Positions 11,040-22,079 of a stretch of 64,000 nt of DNA are shown piece after piece (within the stretch, counting starts at the first letter, position 1; each line of letters begins with the position of its first letter). The notes beneath the pieces were generated by a model, which ran no database searches, had not been told where the DNA came from, and saw nothing but the letters and a program-made list of their open reading frames with translations. This stretch comes from Epiperipatus broadwayi (Eukaryota; Onychophora; Udeonychophora; Euonychophora; Peripatidae). Where the stretch lies: the NCBI GenBank assembly GCA_028023455.1, contig JAQFVV010006341.1:1-64000 (forward strand). The letters run 5' to 3'. The position numbers and the translations under genes are program-made.

Positions 11040-11845
11040 AATTCCCCAGGCTATGACTTAATAACAATTTTAACGTTGAACAAAGAAATCGAGAATAGAA
11101 TCAATCCAATTATTCTTAATTGCGCTGATGTTTATAAGCACATCTTTGTCAATATTGTAAGTAATTTACAGAGTGATATTAATTTATCAACCAGATGGAA
11201 TATGGCACTTAAGAGTTATTGAACTCATAATTAATAATACAAGAGTGGAGACATCATCTCACTTTTAACACCTTGATTATACTAATTAAACAAGATTTAA
11301 TATGTAAACATTAAATTAAACATAAACCCTCACTGTATATGTAAGCAAATGGAGTAAATCCCTTTTCTCCAGGCTATGACTTAAAAGCACTCTAAATGTT
11401 GAACAAAGGAATCAAGAATAAAATGAATCCATCTATTTTTAGTTGTTCTGATCTTTATAAGCATATCTTTGTCAACAAATTAATTTAGTCATAACCTGGG
11501 AAAAAGTGATTTATTCCCTTTGTTTATATATACAGTGAACTATGTTTAATTTAAAGATATTAAAAGTATGCTGTCTCCAGTCTTGCACTATTAATTATAA
11601 GTTTAATAATTCTTATGTGCCATATTCCATCTGGTAGGTAAATTAATTTTCACTCTGAATTACCATCACTGTTGACAAAGGTATGCTTATAAACATCAGA
11701 GCTACCAAGAATAGACGATTCATTCTATTCTTGATTCCTTTGTTCAATATTTAGAGTGCTTTTAAGTCATAGCCTGGGGAAAAGTGATTTACTCTCTTTG
11801 TTTACATATACAGTGACCTATGTTGAATTTAAAGTTTATATGCTA
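11040..11845. repeat. Composite foldback repeat with nested inverted and direct copies
   Basis: A motif AGGCTATGACTTA...CTTTGTCAA occurs at 11049-11155, again in direct orientation at 11371-11477, and inverted at 11680-11775. A second block with GATGGAATATGGCAC (11165-11250) is inverted at 11560-11665. An outer ~125-bp block (11310-11437) is inverted at 11710-11840. This looks like one hairpin element inserted into or recombined with another of the same family. No coding capacity is seen. Confidence 0.75.
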
Positions 11846-12113
11846 AATAAATAGTCGACAAGAAGATAACAAAATCACTAGACAATTAAAAATTCAAGAG
11901 ACATTTGCCAATCATGGTCACCTTAGAGTTCTTTGTGCAAAAGCAACATATAGATCAAACACAATTATATTGCTTTATGTTATAATGGCAAAATTTCTAA
12001 ATATATATGAAGATTTTGTGTTCACTTTTTGAATAAAGACACTGTTCAGAAGCTGAATGAGGTTGAAACATCTCTCAGTAATCTTAAAAATGGAAGTTTT
12101 AAATATGAAAGTG

Positions 12114-12385
12114 ATAAAACAGGCAAAACTCACTATACGTATGCCACACACAGCAAGCTAGAGTAATCAATGGATGCCAAAAGGTTTGTGCATAAAATCC
12201 CCATCTAGTGCCTACTCATGGGATATTGGATGAGTAGGCAATAGATGGAGATTTTATGCACAAGCCTTCTGGGATCCATTGATTACTCTAGCTTGCTGTG
12301 TGTGGCATGCGTATAGTGAGTTTTTGCCTGTTTTAACAACAGTTATACACAAGCATAAGAGATGGTGGTCATGTGATGTTTATGA
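12114..12385. repeat. Family 1 Penelope-type terminal repeat, palindromic copy
   Basis: Two ~105-bp arms (12114-12219 and 12226-12337) are near-perfect reverse complements, running from AAAACAGGCAAAACTCAC through the TAATCAATGGATGCC segment to the centre. The right side continues with AAGCATAAGAGATGG and CATGTGATGTTTA, the outer end of the repeat seen in other copies. The hammerhead is deleted: the two arms meet at ACTCATGGGATATTGG. It is the shortest version of the family. Confidence 0.8.
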
Positions 12386-12859
12386 AAGTGATGTTAGCTT
12401 TAAACGATTGAGACCTTTTTTTTAGATATTCATGGGGTGAAAAGTTGAATTGTGAAAATCTTAATCTTTTGTTTAAATTTATAAAAGTAAAGGATATGAA
12501 AAAACTATAGTAATGATTTTTGAATATCATTGCTAATAATTAAACTACAAGTAGTTTCAAGAATTTTATTAAATCTTTGTTTCTGTGGGAAAAGTTTTGT
12601 GTTGCTTAGCATGATCAAAGCAAGGTTAACACATAACCAAATTTAAGGTTAGTGTTATTTTCCATGTTGGGTTAAGGTATGAATCATACTGTCACATTTC
12701 ATGTCATAATTTATGATACAGACTTGTGGGTGACTTGTGTTTGTGATCAATATCTAAATTGTCATTACCTAATACATATTAGTTCAGAGGTGGTACTACA
12801 GACAACTTGACAATACAAGAGGAATAATTGTTATGGTATTTGAAACAAACACTGATATT

Positions 12860-13120
12860 AAATGTGTGTTTTATGACAGTGGTCTTTGAAGCAACTTATA
12901 GATAGCTTCATGAAAATAAGATGTGGTATAGGTTTACTGATGGTGCTTTCAATTTGAAGAGATGATCGTGCTATTCTTACCAATTCAAAGAATGATCTAT
13001 GGATTTTGAAATGTAATTTCTAAAGCCTTTGGTTTGGTAATGACCATTAAAAAGAAACTTAAGTGCAATATTAACTGATGATGGAAGAAAATCTTCAGCA
13101 ACTCTCATCTTGGACAAGTT
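12860..13120 (+). pseudogene. Possible relic of a LINE-type reverse transcriptase
   Basis: Broken frames give fragments such as YRFTDGAFNLKR and FGLVMTIKK, which resemble the segment before and after the catalytic FADD of non-LTR reverse transcriptases. The catalytic segment is missing and stops are frequent. A similar tail (GAAGAAAATCTTCAGCAACT) recurs near 35190-35270. The assignment rests on short matches and is tentative. Confidence 0.35.
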
Positions 13121-14214
13121 GGGAGTATGAAACAATTTACGTAATTTTGTAATCTGTGAGATGGAAAGGCAAATTTGATTGTTAAGAGATAAAGCAGACT
13201 ACATTTTTCTGCGGCTTTATTTATCAAGTTAAAAGATAGAATAATTTATTACCAGATATTTTACCATATTATGGAAATAGAATGTAGACAACCTAACAAC
13301 AGCATATAAATACCATTAGAAGTATCAAAATAGAAAATCATACAACATTATAAAACTTGCCAAAAAAAACAAACAACAAAAACAACAAAATTATACTAAA
13401 GTTCTTCCATGACCACGGTTTATGGATAGTATTGTAATGTTATATGATTTTCTATTTTATTTACCATTACTAGTATAATTAGAAATATATTCATAAAATT
13501 TTGAAAAGATAATGGCATGATATACGACTGATTTATATGTTATTCAGTTTTTTCAATGTGATGATGATGAATCTAATATTTTGAGTAAGAACTAATTTTC
13601 ATTGGGTTGGGTATATTAAATGAATGGATGTTAATAAATTTATAAGAAAACAAAATCATTGTTAATTTGTTGGTGACAAAATTGCTTACAAAAATATTTT
13701 ATAGCAAATTTAAGAATTTTTTTTTTGGAAGGGGAGGTGGGAGACCCAGTTTATCTTATTGTATAAAGATTATGTCAATGACCAGGTGCAACAATGATCA
13801 ATATTTTAAGAAGTATCCCACTTTTTTTTTTTCCTAAAAGGATTCATTAATTTCGGTATATAAATTCTCAACATATTTTTCTTTATAAATCTTGTTTTAT
13901 TCTACGAACCATTTCTTTTATGCATCTATCATTATTTTATCTCTCCAGTTATGTTTTAATCTTTAAAAGACATTTTTAACATTTATTCATTTTTCTAATT
14001 ATCTTCACATAATTAAATACTTTTTTGTTACTTTCTACATTCTTCAAACTCACACAAATATAAAAGTGCATTACAGAGGAAATAAAATACATATGGACTA
14101 TAAAATAAATTATTTATTTATCCATCATAGAATAAAAATATTTTATAGAAAACTCAACAAAGACAATATGAAATATCACATGATCACTATCTCATACTAG
14201 CACAATAATTGTTA

Positions 14215-14420
14215 TTAAACAATTCAAAATACAGCAAAACTCTCCATATAGTAGTGCCATCTTGTGCTAACAAGAGCAAGCCAGAAACTAGTCTGGGGAT
14301 ATTGGATGAGTAGGCACTAGATAGGGATTTTATGCACAAGCCTTCTGGCATCCATTGATTGCTCTTGTTAGCACAAGATGGCACTACTATATGGAGAGTT
14401 TTGCTGTATTTTGAACAATA
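14215..14420. repeat. Family 1 palindrome upstream of the endonuclease ORF
   Basis: The arms 14219-14280 and 14357-14420 are near-perfect reverse complements containing CTCTCCATATAGTAGTGCCA. The 76-bp centre is the right half of the family 1 repeat: GAAACTAGTCTGGGGATATTGG, then the GATTTTATGCACAAG segment. So the ribozyme's 3' half survives without its 5' half. The right arm runs straight into the endonuclease ORF. Confidence 0.8.
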
Positions 14421-14898
14421 TGAAATACTTAACAATTCCATTTATACCTAATGTAAATGCAAAAGTTGCTAAAAAATTGACTAACAATTTCAAATTTAGC
14501 TTCAGAACACCTCCTAACACTAAAAGACTAATAAATAATTCCAAAGATAAAATAGAAAAAGATCAAGCCCCTCATGTGTTTTATAAAATGGCATGCTCTC
14601 AATTAGGCTGCCAGGCATCTTACTACGGTGAGACTCTGGCTAACATCAATACAAGAATTTACCAACACAGGTATGCATACAACAGGGTTAAAAATCAAAA
14701 TGAAGGAACATCAATCTTCTGGTACCACCAAACAGTTACAGGGCATGTATTCAAACCCAATTATGCTCAAATAATTTGCACAGAGAAGAGTGATGTTAAA
14801 AGAAAAGCCAAAGAATCTTTTTACATAGCAAATCATCTCAGTGCCATTAATAGAAGAGAGGCATGTTTTACTCTCTCCAAACAATGGACTAACTAATT
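14402..14898 (+). CDS. Orphan GIY-YIG endonuclease domain of a Penelope-like element
   Basis: The open frame could start at the ATG at 14378, inside the flanking palindrome, but Penelope-type sequence begins only at ~14430. In Penelope-like retroelements this domain nicks DNA at the insertion site and follows the reverse transcriptase. Visible features, in order, are the linker IPFIPNVNAKVAKKL; a VFYKMACS segment and YYGET for the two GIY-YIG strands; TRIYQHRY with the conserved Arg; and FWYHQTVTGHVFK, which with the two Cys of ACSQLGC makes the CCHH-type finger. Then come the KAKESFYIANH helix with the Glu, and INRREACFTLSKQW. No reverse transcriptase lies upstream, so this is a 5'-truncated copy. 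The endonuclease frame itself is intact, with a stop after KQWTN. Confidence 0.85.
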
Positions 14899-15189
14899 AA
14901 AAATTCAAGTTCATTTGCATATGTGTACAATAAATCATAAGTCTTCATTCATAACGCATGGAGAAAAAATTGCATATTTATAATTATTATGTTATTATAA
15001 AAAATAAATCAATAAAATAAAATATCAACAAATGATCTATAAAAAGAATTAATATGAATGCTCTGAATGAATTAACTCTAATTTTGCGAATACCAGTTAG
15101 ATCTTAGATAACAATAGAAAACAGGTATAAAAGCGTGTCTTGTCTTTTGGTGAGGGCGGTTTCAGCAAACCATAGCAGATTAAAGCTGC
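14899..15189. other. 3' untranslated part and spacer of the Penelope-like fragment
   Basis: Short AT-rich stretch after the endonuclease stop with AATAAA-type signals (for example near 14929 and 15011). It leads into the next family 1 repeat. No further coding is seen. Confidence 0.4.
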
Positions 15190-15430
15190 TAAACATCATA
15201 TGGCAACCATTTCTTATGATTGCTCAAGCTGTTAAAACAGGCAAAACTCCCCATACAGTAGTGACACTCAGTGCAAGCTAGAGTAATCAATGGATGCAAG
15301 AAGGTTTGTGCATAAAATCCCTATCTAGTGTATACTCATCCAATATCCCCAGACTAGTTTCTAGCTTGTGGATCTCATCAGTGAGGAGCCTTGGAATGCA
15401 GAGCCCTGTACCTAGATCTTAAGGCCTAAT
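15190..15430 (-). repeat. Family 1 terminal repeat with a near-complete hammerhead
   Basis: In minus-strand reading it goes from the GTACAGGGCTC side through the hammerhead (15338-15396), the CACTAGATAGGGATTTTATG segment, the TTGATTACTCTAGCTTG segment and GTTTTGCCTG to AGCAATCATAAGAAATGG. This is the fullest linear copy and defines the order of the family. It lies downstream of the endonuclease ORF in inverted orientation, as expected for an inverted Penelope-type pseudo-LTR. Confidence 0.8.
15338..15396 (-). ncRNA. Hammerhead ribozyme, family 1, all core boxes present
   Basis: On the minus strand: outer stem I TTCCAA/TTGGAT, internal loop GGC/TA, inner stem I TCCTCA/TGGGGA with one G-U pair. 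CTGATGA lies at 15375-15381, GAAA at 15358-15361, and a two-base-pair stem III AC/GT with loop TA leads to the GTC cleavage triplet at 15352-15354. Stem II (GATC CACAA GCTA) is weak, with G-A and T-C mismatches, so activity may be low. Type I hammerheads with a minimal stem III are known from Penelope-like elements. Confidence 0.75.
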
Positions 15431-15649
15431 GCAACCCTCCAACAGCCACCTTTTTTTCTCTACTTAACTACAAAACTATGAGTATGAAATTAAAAACATT
15501 ATATTTTCAATCCAAGCTCATTAGCTTATATAGTCATATAGATCTGAACTCGGTTCAGTATCCATACATAATGGTGTCTTTCATTCTTTAATAACCATAG
15601 CCACATTTATCCTATTAAGCAAGATTGGTATTAAATCACTAAACATCAC

Positions 15650-15872
15650 ATGATCACCATTTCTTATGCTTGCTCAAGCTGTTAAAACAGGCAAAACTCA
15701 TCATATAGTAATGCCACTCAGTGCAAGCCAGATAAAAGACACAACTAGAAACTAATCTGGGGATATTGGATGAGTATGCACTAGATAGGGATTTTATGCT
15801 CAAATCTTCTTGCATCCTTTAATTACTCTGGTTTGCATTGAGTGACACTACTATATGGAGAGTTTTGCCTGC
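15650..15872. repeat. Family 1 palindromic copy
   Basis: The left arm at 15683-15735 (GTTAAAACAGGCAAAACTCA onward) is mirrored at 15820-15872. The centre has GAAACTAATCTGGGGATATTGG, i.e. the ribozyme 3' half with a mutated cleavage triplet (ATC in place of GTC). The left side carries the outer end ACATCACATGATCACC. Confidence 0.75.
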
Positions 15873-15959
15873 AGATTAAAGCTGAATAGACAAACACAAA
15901 TGGCTTATGGTAAGTAAGATCAGAGTTTGATAAAGTTACATTGTTATTGTTATAACAGT

Positions 15960-16110
15960 AACATCATCCAGAGTAATTAATGTATGCAAGAAGGTTTGTG
16001 CATAAAATACCTATCTAATGCATACTCATCCAATATTCTAGACTAGTTTTTATCTTGTGCCTTCATCAATGAGAAGCCTTGGATTCATGAGCGCTGCACC
16101 TAGATCTTAG
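15960..16110 (-). repeat. Family 1 copy with a dead hammerhead
   Basis: In minus-strand reading the motif is TTCTCATTGATGA, then AAGGCACAAGATA, AAAAC, TAGTC. The first core base (C3) is T and the G12 of GAAA is A, so catalysis should be lost although the fold outline remains. Confidence 0.65.
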
Positions 16111-16319
16111 TCACCTGTGACCCTACAGCAGACATAATTAACTATAAAGCTAGGAGACCAGAGTGACACAATGTTTTCAATTAAAGCTTACTGGCAGGTA
16201 TGTTTTTTAAACTGTGTTTAGATCTATATGATTATGGAAGACATTACTGTTTTCATCTTGGACTTCTAGCTTTATAGTTAACTAAATAGGTAAAAGGTGG
16301 TGGATGGAGGGCTGCATTA

Positions 16320-16545
16320 GATTCTAAAACTTAGGTACAGTGGTCTCAGATCCAAGACTCCTCACTGGAGAAAGCTACAAGCTAGAAACTAGTCAGGGGG
16401 ATATTGGATGAGTAGGTACTAGATAGGCATTTTAAGCACAAACCTTCTTGCATTCATTGATTATGTCTTGCACTAGTGTATGGAGAGCTTGGTACTGTTA
16501 CTGCTAGTTTACATAAGCATAGATAATGGTGATCATGTGATATTT
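16320..16545 (+). repeat. Family 1 copy with a dead hammerhead
   Basis: Plus strand: GATCCAAGACTCCTCA, then CTGGAGA in place of CTGATGA (A6 changed to G), AAGCTACAAGCTA, GAAAC, TAGTC. The outer stem I partner GATATTGGAT is kept. The copy continues through ATTGATTATG to the outer end CATAGATAATGGTGATCATGTG. Confidence 0.7.
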
Positions 16546-19500
16546 GGGTTGTCTTTGTTGTAATTTGTATAATATACCCAAGAACTATAGAAAATTTTAA
16601 AATATTTTTTCCAATATTGTATTAGATATATTTATTGTAGAATATAGGTATAACCGTACTATTGCACAATATTCAAATCTCATGTAATTCTATATGAACA
16701 TATATATATATATTTGTAATTACCCAACGCTGAAACCTGCATCATTCAATAAACAATTCATCAGCACATGTACCCAGTTGGGTCATTATTTTATGGTATA
16801 TCAGTTTATTACAATAAGTAGTAATATTGAAGTGTAATGGTCTGAAACATATTTCAATAAGAAATGCTTTTATTTTCTGATAATACAATGGATAGCTAAA
16901 ATTAGGCAAAAAGTTGGAGTTTTTCAGGGAAAAGACTAAAAGATATCGTGTGTAACATGTCAGATTAACGGACATGTGTAAAGAAGATATTTTTATATTA
17001 CAGGAATTGGTTTACGTAATTATCGTAAAAATCATTTTCAAATTATTTTTTTTTGTCTTTTAAAATCTTTTTTTTCCCTTTCCCAGAAGTTAGGCTGACG
17101 ATGTTCATTTTATTTATGATGATGGCGATAGATTTTGCGACTTGTAGTTCAAAAGCTAGCTTATTTTATTTAATTTTTTTTTTAAAAAAAAAAATTTACA
17201 AGCAGGTTAACTTAATTCGATTTTAAAATAAATTCCAGAAGTTAATCCTTTTAAATCTGTAAAGTCATTTTCTATTTCCTTTTCGACAAATTCCTTGAAT
17301 TTAATTAAATAATTATCTATTTATTATATGCGATGAGAACATCCTGTTGTTACTCTAATACTAATGTTAGTTTTAATTAAAGAACTACTGTATGTTAGAA
17401 TATACCGCGTCTAAACGTTTATTACTCTGGAAGGAGTGATTAAACTGGAAGCTTCTTAAACAAACTAACAATACACCATTAAAGTGATTTACAATAGTAT
17501 AGAGACTTAGATAAAGTAACCGGTATTATATACAATAACGAACCAGGTTGATCTGGATTCTGATTAGAGAAGCATGTAAAATAGAAATTATTCTTTATTA
17601 CTAATCAAACTATGTGCTTAAGTATTATACGACTTCATAATATCCATATTTCGCGCTTAATCACGTGTCGATTTTTTCATTCTTAATTATGAATCTCATA
17701 TAGTGATAAAAATAATCGGATCGTTTGTTGCTCGTGAAGTCATGTAACGTTGAACAACAGGAATGCCAGGATAAATTTCGATTCAGGAATCAATATTTCT
17801 TACTATTAAGCCGAGAGATGATATAGAGATATAAAAAGTTTTGTAAATTATTTACAGTATATATAAACTAAATATATGTGTAGGTGTTTGATATAGAATG
17901 TATTCAGGATAAATTAAGGCATCCACAATATAATGGGATGGTGTATTAGATCTTTGGAAAATTAAAAAATCACCTATTCTGTCATATGAACTTCCAAGCA
18001 ATAAATCATTTGATTATTTTGTTTTATTAACATGCTTTGATTCCTTGTGATGATGATATTTAAAAAGACATTGACACATTAATCACGATATAGTAGGCAA
18101 CACATTCAGTAGCCATACCAACATCATAGTGATTGAAACAAAGCAAGATCACAAACAGACTTAGGATTTCTTTTTCAGACAGTCGGTTCATGAACTAAGC
18201 TAGTCTTCCATGGAGGTAGATAACTGGATATCTAGATATTAGCTGAATGATTAAGATCACAGGTTAATATGAGTGATCAGATTAATATGGGTGCTTATGA
18301 TAGTATTGTACCTCTACAGGCATGAAGCTTCCCATTGGTATAAATTTCACGAAGCACCATAATCATGTCTATGTTCCTCAAGCAATTAAATGATAATTGT
18401 ATCTTTCAAACATACGTAAATCAATTTAAAACAAGACAGAAAAGCATATATGTTTAGAATAAAAAAAGATTAAATGTTAGTTATTCAATAATTAATATGT
18501 GTGTGATATCAGTTTTAACTTATTATACAATAGTAATGAATTTTTTTACAAAATTAGTTTTTGCCTGAAAATTTATAAAAATTATAATTAAGACTGAGGT
18601 GGCCTTTAAATGTTCCTAGATTTCTCTTGAGATCTCCAGATAGGAAGTCACTGGCTATAGAATCCTATCTGGACCTTTCATCTAGGTTTTTTATTTATTT
18701 TAAAACTCTTGGCTCTTAATCATTTTTTTAATTCTTCTCTGGAATTATCTGGACTTTTCCAGTGTCTTTTCTTTCTATTTTAAGACTTCTGATCTTAGAA
18801 ATAATTAATTAATTTTGTTAGTTTATTTTAATCTATCAGCATGATTACATATTTATTCATTAAGCATTCCTTTCATTATTATCATTTTTATAGGTAATAT
18901 AAATATTATTTTATATAACTTTAACGTGAATACTTTTACTTTAAAAACTATACTTTTTATTATATGAAATTGGTGTGTGTGTGCAGATATCTAAAACTTA
19001 CACATTCTATAATTGATATTAACTGAGCCATTGCTTTTGTCTCTTTCACTCCAGTTAACTTTGTTTTTCTTCAGAATCCCACATCATTTTTTAAATAGAC
19101 AAGTGAATATCTCACATGACATTTACTATTTATTAGAGGTATTCTTTGGCTGCTTATCGGCATTTCCTGGGCATCTGTATTTTGAACTATACTCTCAGTT
19201 TCAGTATTTTGACAATCTTTATAGCTTCAATCTGGTACAGTCCATTCATTGAGGGACATACAATCTAACATTTCATCATCTCCAATGAGGATGTATGTTT
19301 TCTGAGTGATATGATGGAAAAGAACTCGATGCTATTTGGATATCTACTATTTGATTTGCAATTATATTAGTCACTTTTCCTCTTACCCATAACTTAACAA
19401 AGACTATCTCTTATCCATATTCATCCGCAACATATTTTCCTTCTTCCTAGCTTCTTAATGTTTCTCATTCTTTTAGTTTGAAGTTTTTTTTTTTTTACAT

Positions 19501-20470
19501 AAGTATCTTAATGGTTGACTTTTCTGTAATATTGGACAGTACGATAAGGAGATAAAGTATCATAAAAATTTATGGATTCTTATATATTTTTACACTTTGT
19601 TATGTTTAAAAGTTGCTAAAAATCTTTCTAAAAAATCCCTTTGATTTAGGAAATGGTAGTGTTAGTATATACAAGAGTTTTAAAACACTGGGTGAAAGAA
19701 GCTATAAATAGCAAACAATCAAAATAAATCAATGTAGGCTAAGCGCTTTCGAGATGTTATCCTTCATAATCATAGCTAAAATAGATTTTAAATCATTGTT
19801 GTGATATTGTTAAATGGTAATGTATACAAATGCATATGTAAATTAACCAACCTGTCCATTTTATGGAGATAGCAAAGCATGTCACATCTATTAATAGCGT
19901 TATTGTCATTGATGATAAAATATGCTTCTTTTATCTTCCTTTTGCAGGCGTTAGTTTCAGTGCATACAATATTGGAGTTGGAGAATTCGAACCTATGATT
20001 GGCCTGCTTCTAATTTTCAATAAATATTGAAATGTTGTCATTGTTCTTTTGTGCTCTTCTGTATGTATACATGTGCGGAGCAGGTGCTTCATGCCTAGTT
20101 AATCAAGAAAGCTTTAAATATTGCAGATGTAAATCCTGAGCTATTATCTGATACCAGTTTTTTTTAGTGGCTTACAATATGTAAAAAGATTTAAGTTCAT
20201 TTTGATTAAACTAGTTTTCTTACTACCACTTTGATCCAGAATCATAAAAAATATTGTTCTCAATAGCTTCATGAACTATGTGTATTCAGCAACTTGATTT
20301 ATCAGTTTTCAACCATCATTCCTACCCAAGTGGTTCATTTGTTGTGAATTGACAAGATTTGCATATCTTTTATATATGACTCAATTTCTAAAATGATGCT
20401 TAAACCAATATGCATAATTGCATGCAAGAGTTTTAGCTCCAACTATTTCCAAAACCTTAGTGGATTCTTA
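16546..20470. other. Spacer, no gene recognised
   Basis: ORFs here are short and lack domains. 17380-17830 keeps more CpG dinucleotides than its surroundings (CCGCG, CGCGC, CACGTGTCG), which may mark unmethylated or younger DNA. A short inverted repeat around CTATCTGGA lies at 18637-18675. Confidence 0.4.
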
Positions 20471-20900
20471 CAGCACTAAAGATTACATGATCACCATTCT
20501 TTTTGATTACAGAATAACACTACTATATGGAGAGTTGTGTCTCTGTGTGGATTCTTACAGAGATCAACACTTATTCTCCATTAGTTAATAATTGCTCTTG
20601 TATATTTGCACAACGATTTATGAAGGTTTTGGGTTGACTATTAGAGTATCTATCCTTGATTCAATCATAAACATTTAATAGCCTGCACTGACTGTTATGG
20701 TTGTGGTACATGCAATATATAGTGCCTACTCATTCATCCTAAGATCTAGGTACAGAGCTCTCATATCCAAGGCTCTTCACTGATGAAAGCCACAAGCTAG
20801 AAACTAATCTGGATATAGGCACTAAATAAGAATTTTATGCACAAACCTTCCTGCATCCATTTATTATGATGGCTTGCAGTGAGTGGCACTACTGTATATA
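20470..20900 (+). repeat. Two fragments of family 1, one with a degraded hammerhead
   Basis: 20474-20540 is the outer end (TTACATGATCACCATTCT) joined directly to ACTACTATATGGAGAG. 20730-20900 is a plus-strand copy with CTGATGA and GAAAC intact. Its cleavage triplet is ATC, and part of the inner stem I partner after it is deleted (TGGATA where TGGGGATA is expected). Confidence 0.65.
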
Positions 20901-21084
20901 GTAATCAATAGGTGCCAGATTGTAGACCTTAATAAATCCTTGTTCAGTATTGCTTTATCTAATTAAGCATGAAATGAGAAAATTAAGTTTTTCATTTTGA
21001 GCTGCTAGTTTGACAATATAAAAAAATAAAAAATGGCTGCTAGAGCATTCTTTCCAACCCCCAGGCACACTGTTCAAAAATTCC

Positions 21085-21140
21085 AAGAAGCACCTTATTG
21101 ATGAGAGTCACAAGGTGAAAACCCATCTTTAGGAATATAC
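21085..21140 (+). ncRNA. Very diverged hammerhead-like motif
   Basis: TTCCAAGAAGCACC, TTGATGA, GAGTCACAAGGT, GAAAAC, then AGGAATATAC keeps the order of family 1 elements but with several core changes. Probably an old relic. Confidence 0.35.
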
Positions 21141-21258
21141 AACACTGGATAAGGATTTATTAAGCAATACCATATTGCATATATTGCTTATTAAAATTTA
21201 CATTAGATGCCATAAAAGTGGTGAGAATAGGTGAAATTTTCTAATAACGAATTTTATT

Positions 21259-21360
21259 CTCTTTTTTTTTTTTCATGTGTCAAAGCATCGGCTGGGAAGC
21301 AAACCTGAGATACCTGCTCGTAAGGCAACTATGCTGACCACTCGACCACCAACACTTGAC
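21259..21360 (-). repeat. tRNA-derived SINE, copy 1, with target-site duplication
   Basis: On the minus strand an A-box-like TGGTCGAGTGGTCAGC is followed by an anticodon-arm-like TTGCCTTACGAGCAG, a B-box-like GGTTTGCTTCC, and a 3' acceptor-like CCCAGCCGATGC ending in an A-rich tail. The copy is flanked by AACGAATTTTATT (21246-21258) and AACGAATTTATTT (21361-21373), a near-perfect target-site duplication. The body is little more than the tRNA part plus the tail, so it could equally be called a tRNA retropseudogene family. Two more copies are in this window. Confidence 0.75.
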
Positions 21361-22079
21361 AACGAATTTATTTTTGTGACTCCATCTTCAATAAATGTAT
21401 CATTTGAAGGTTATTAATAGCCGTAATGTCTTCCAAGGTAGTTATTAAATACTCCACACTAAAGCAAATGCTACCTGAATAAAAATTCTGCCAATAGCCC
21501 CGATTTGAAATGTTTTTTCTTATTCCCCAACTATTTTACCTGTTGTTCACTATTTTTTTAAAATCTAGTGGGTCTTTCTAGAATGATTTTATCAATGCTT
21601 GTATTTTGACTTTAAGATCATTGAGAAACTGTCACTTTTCTAAATGAGGTTACCTCTAATGACAATAACACATTTTTCTTTTCAGACGTACACTTTGGGA
21701 AAAGATTTACATTTAAAAAGCTTTAAATATCAAACAAACTTTTTTTGAGTGATTTCTAATTTTATTTTAAACCTAGAGTTATTATCAGATGTAATATATA
21801 TACTATAATAGTACACAGAATGATTATGACAGTAAATATATGTGGAATGCATCATTACAATATATACATTGTGCCAGATGAACTGCTGATGGTCAGTTAT
21901 TCATTAGTCTCATATATGTATAGTCTCACACATGGCTCCCATAAATATATACAGAATTTTTAAAAAAGGTTGACTTATGATAATCAGAAAATGATAATAA
22001 TAGATTCACATTGCATAATCACATATGTACATCTAGACTGAAAAAACATCAAAATGGCATTGGGTATGTGTATCCATAT

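Noticed and set aside
11040-16545. CRISPR-like array, because of many similar repeats
   Set aside because: Repeats are inverted, of unequal spacing, in eukaryotic transposon context, with no spacers.
19013-19252. 79-residue ORF as a membrane protein
   Set aside because: Composition is that of T-rich DNA; no start context, no splice sites, no known domain.
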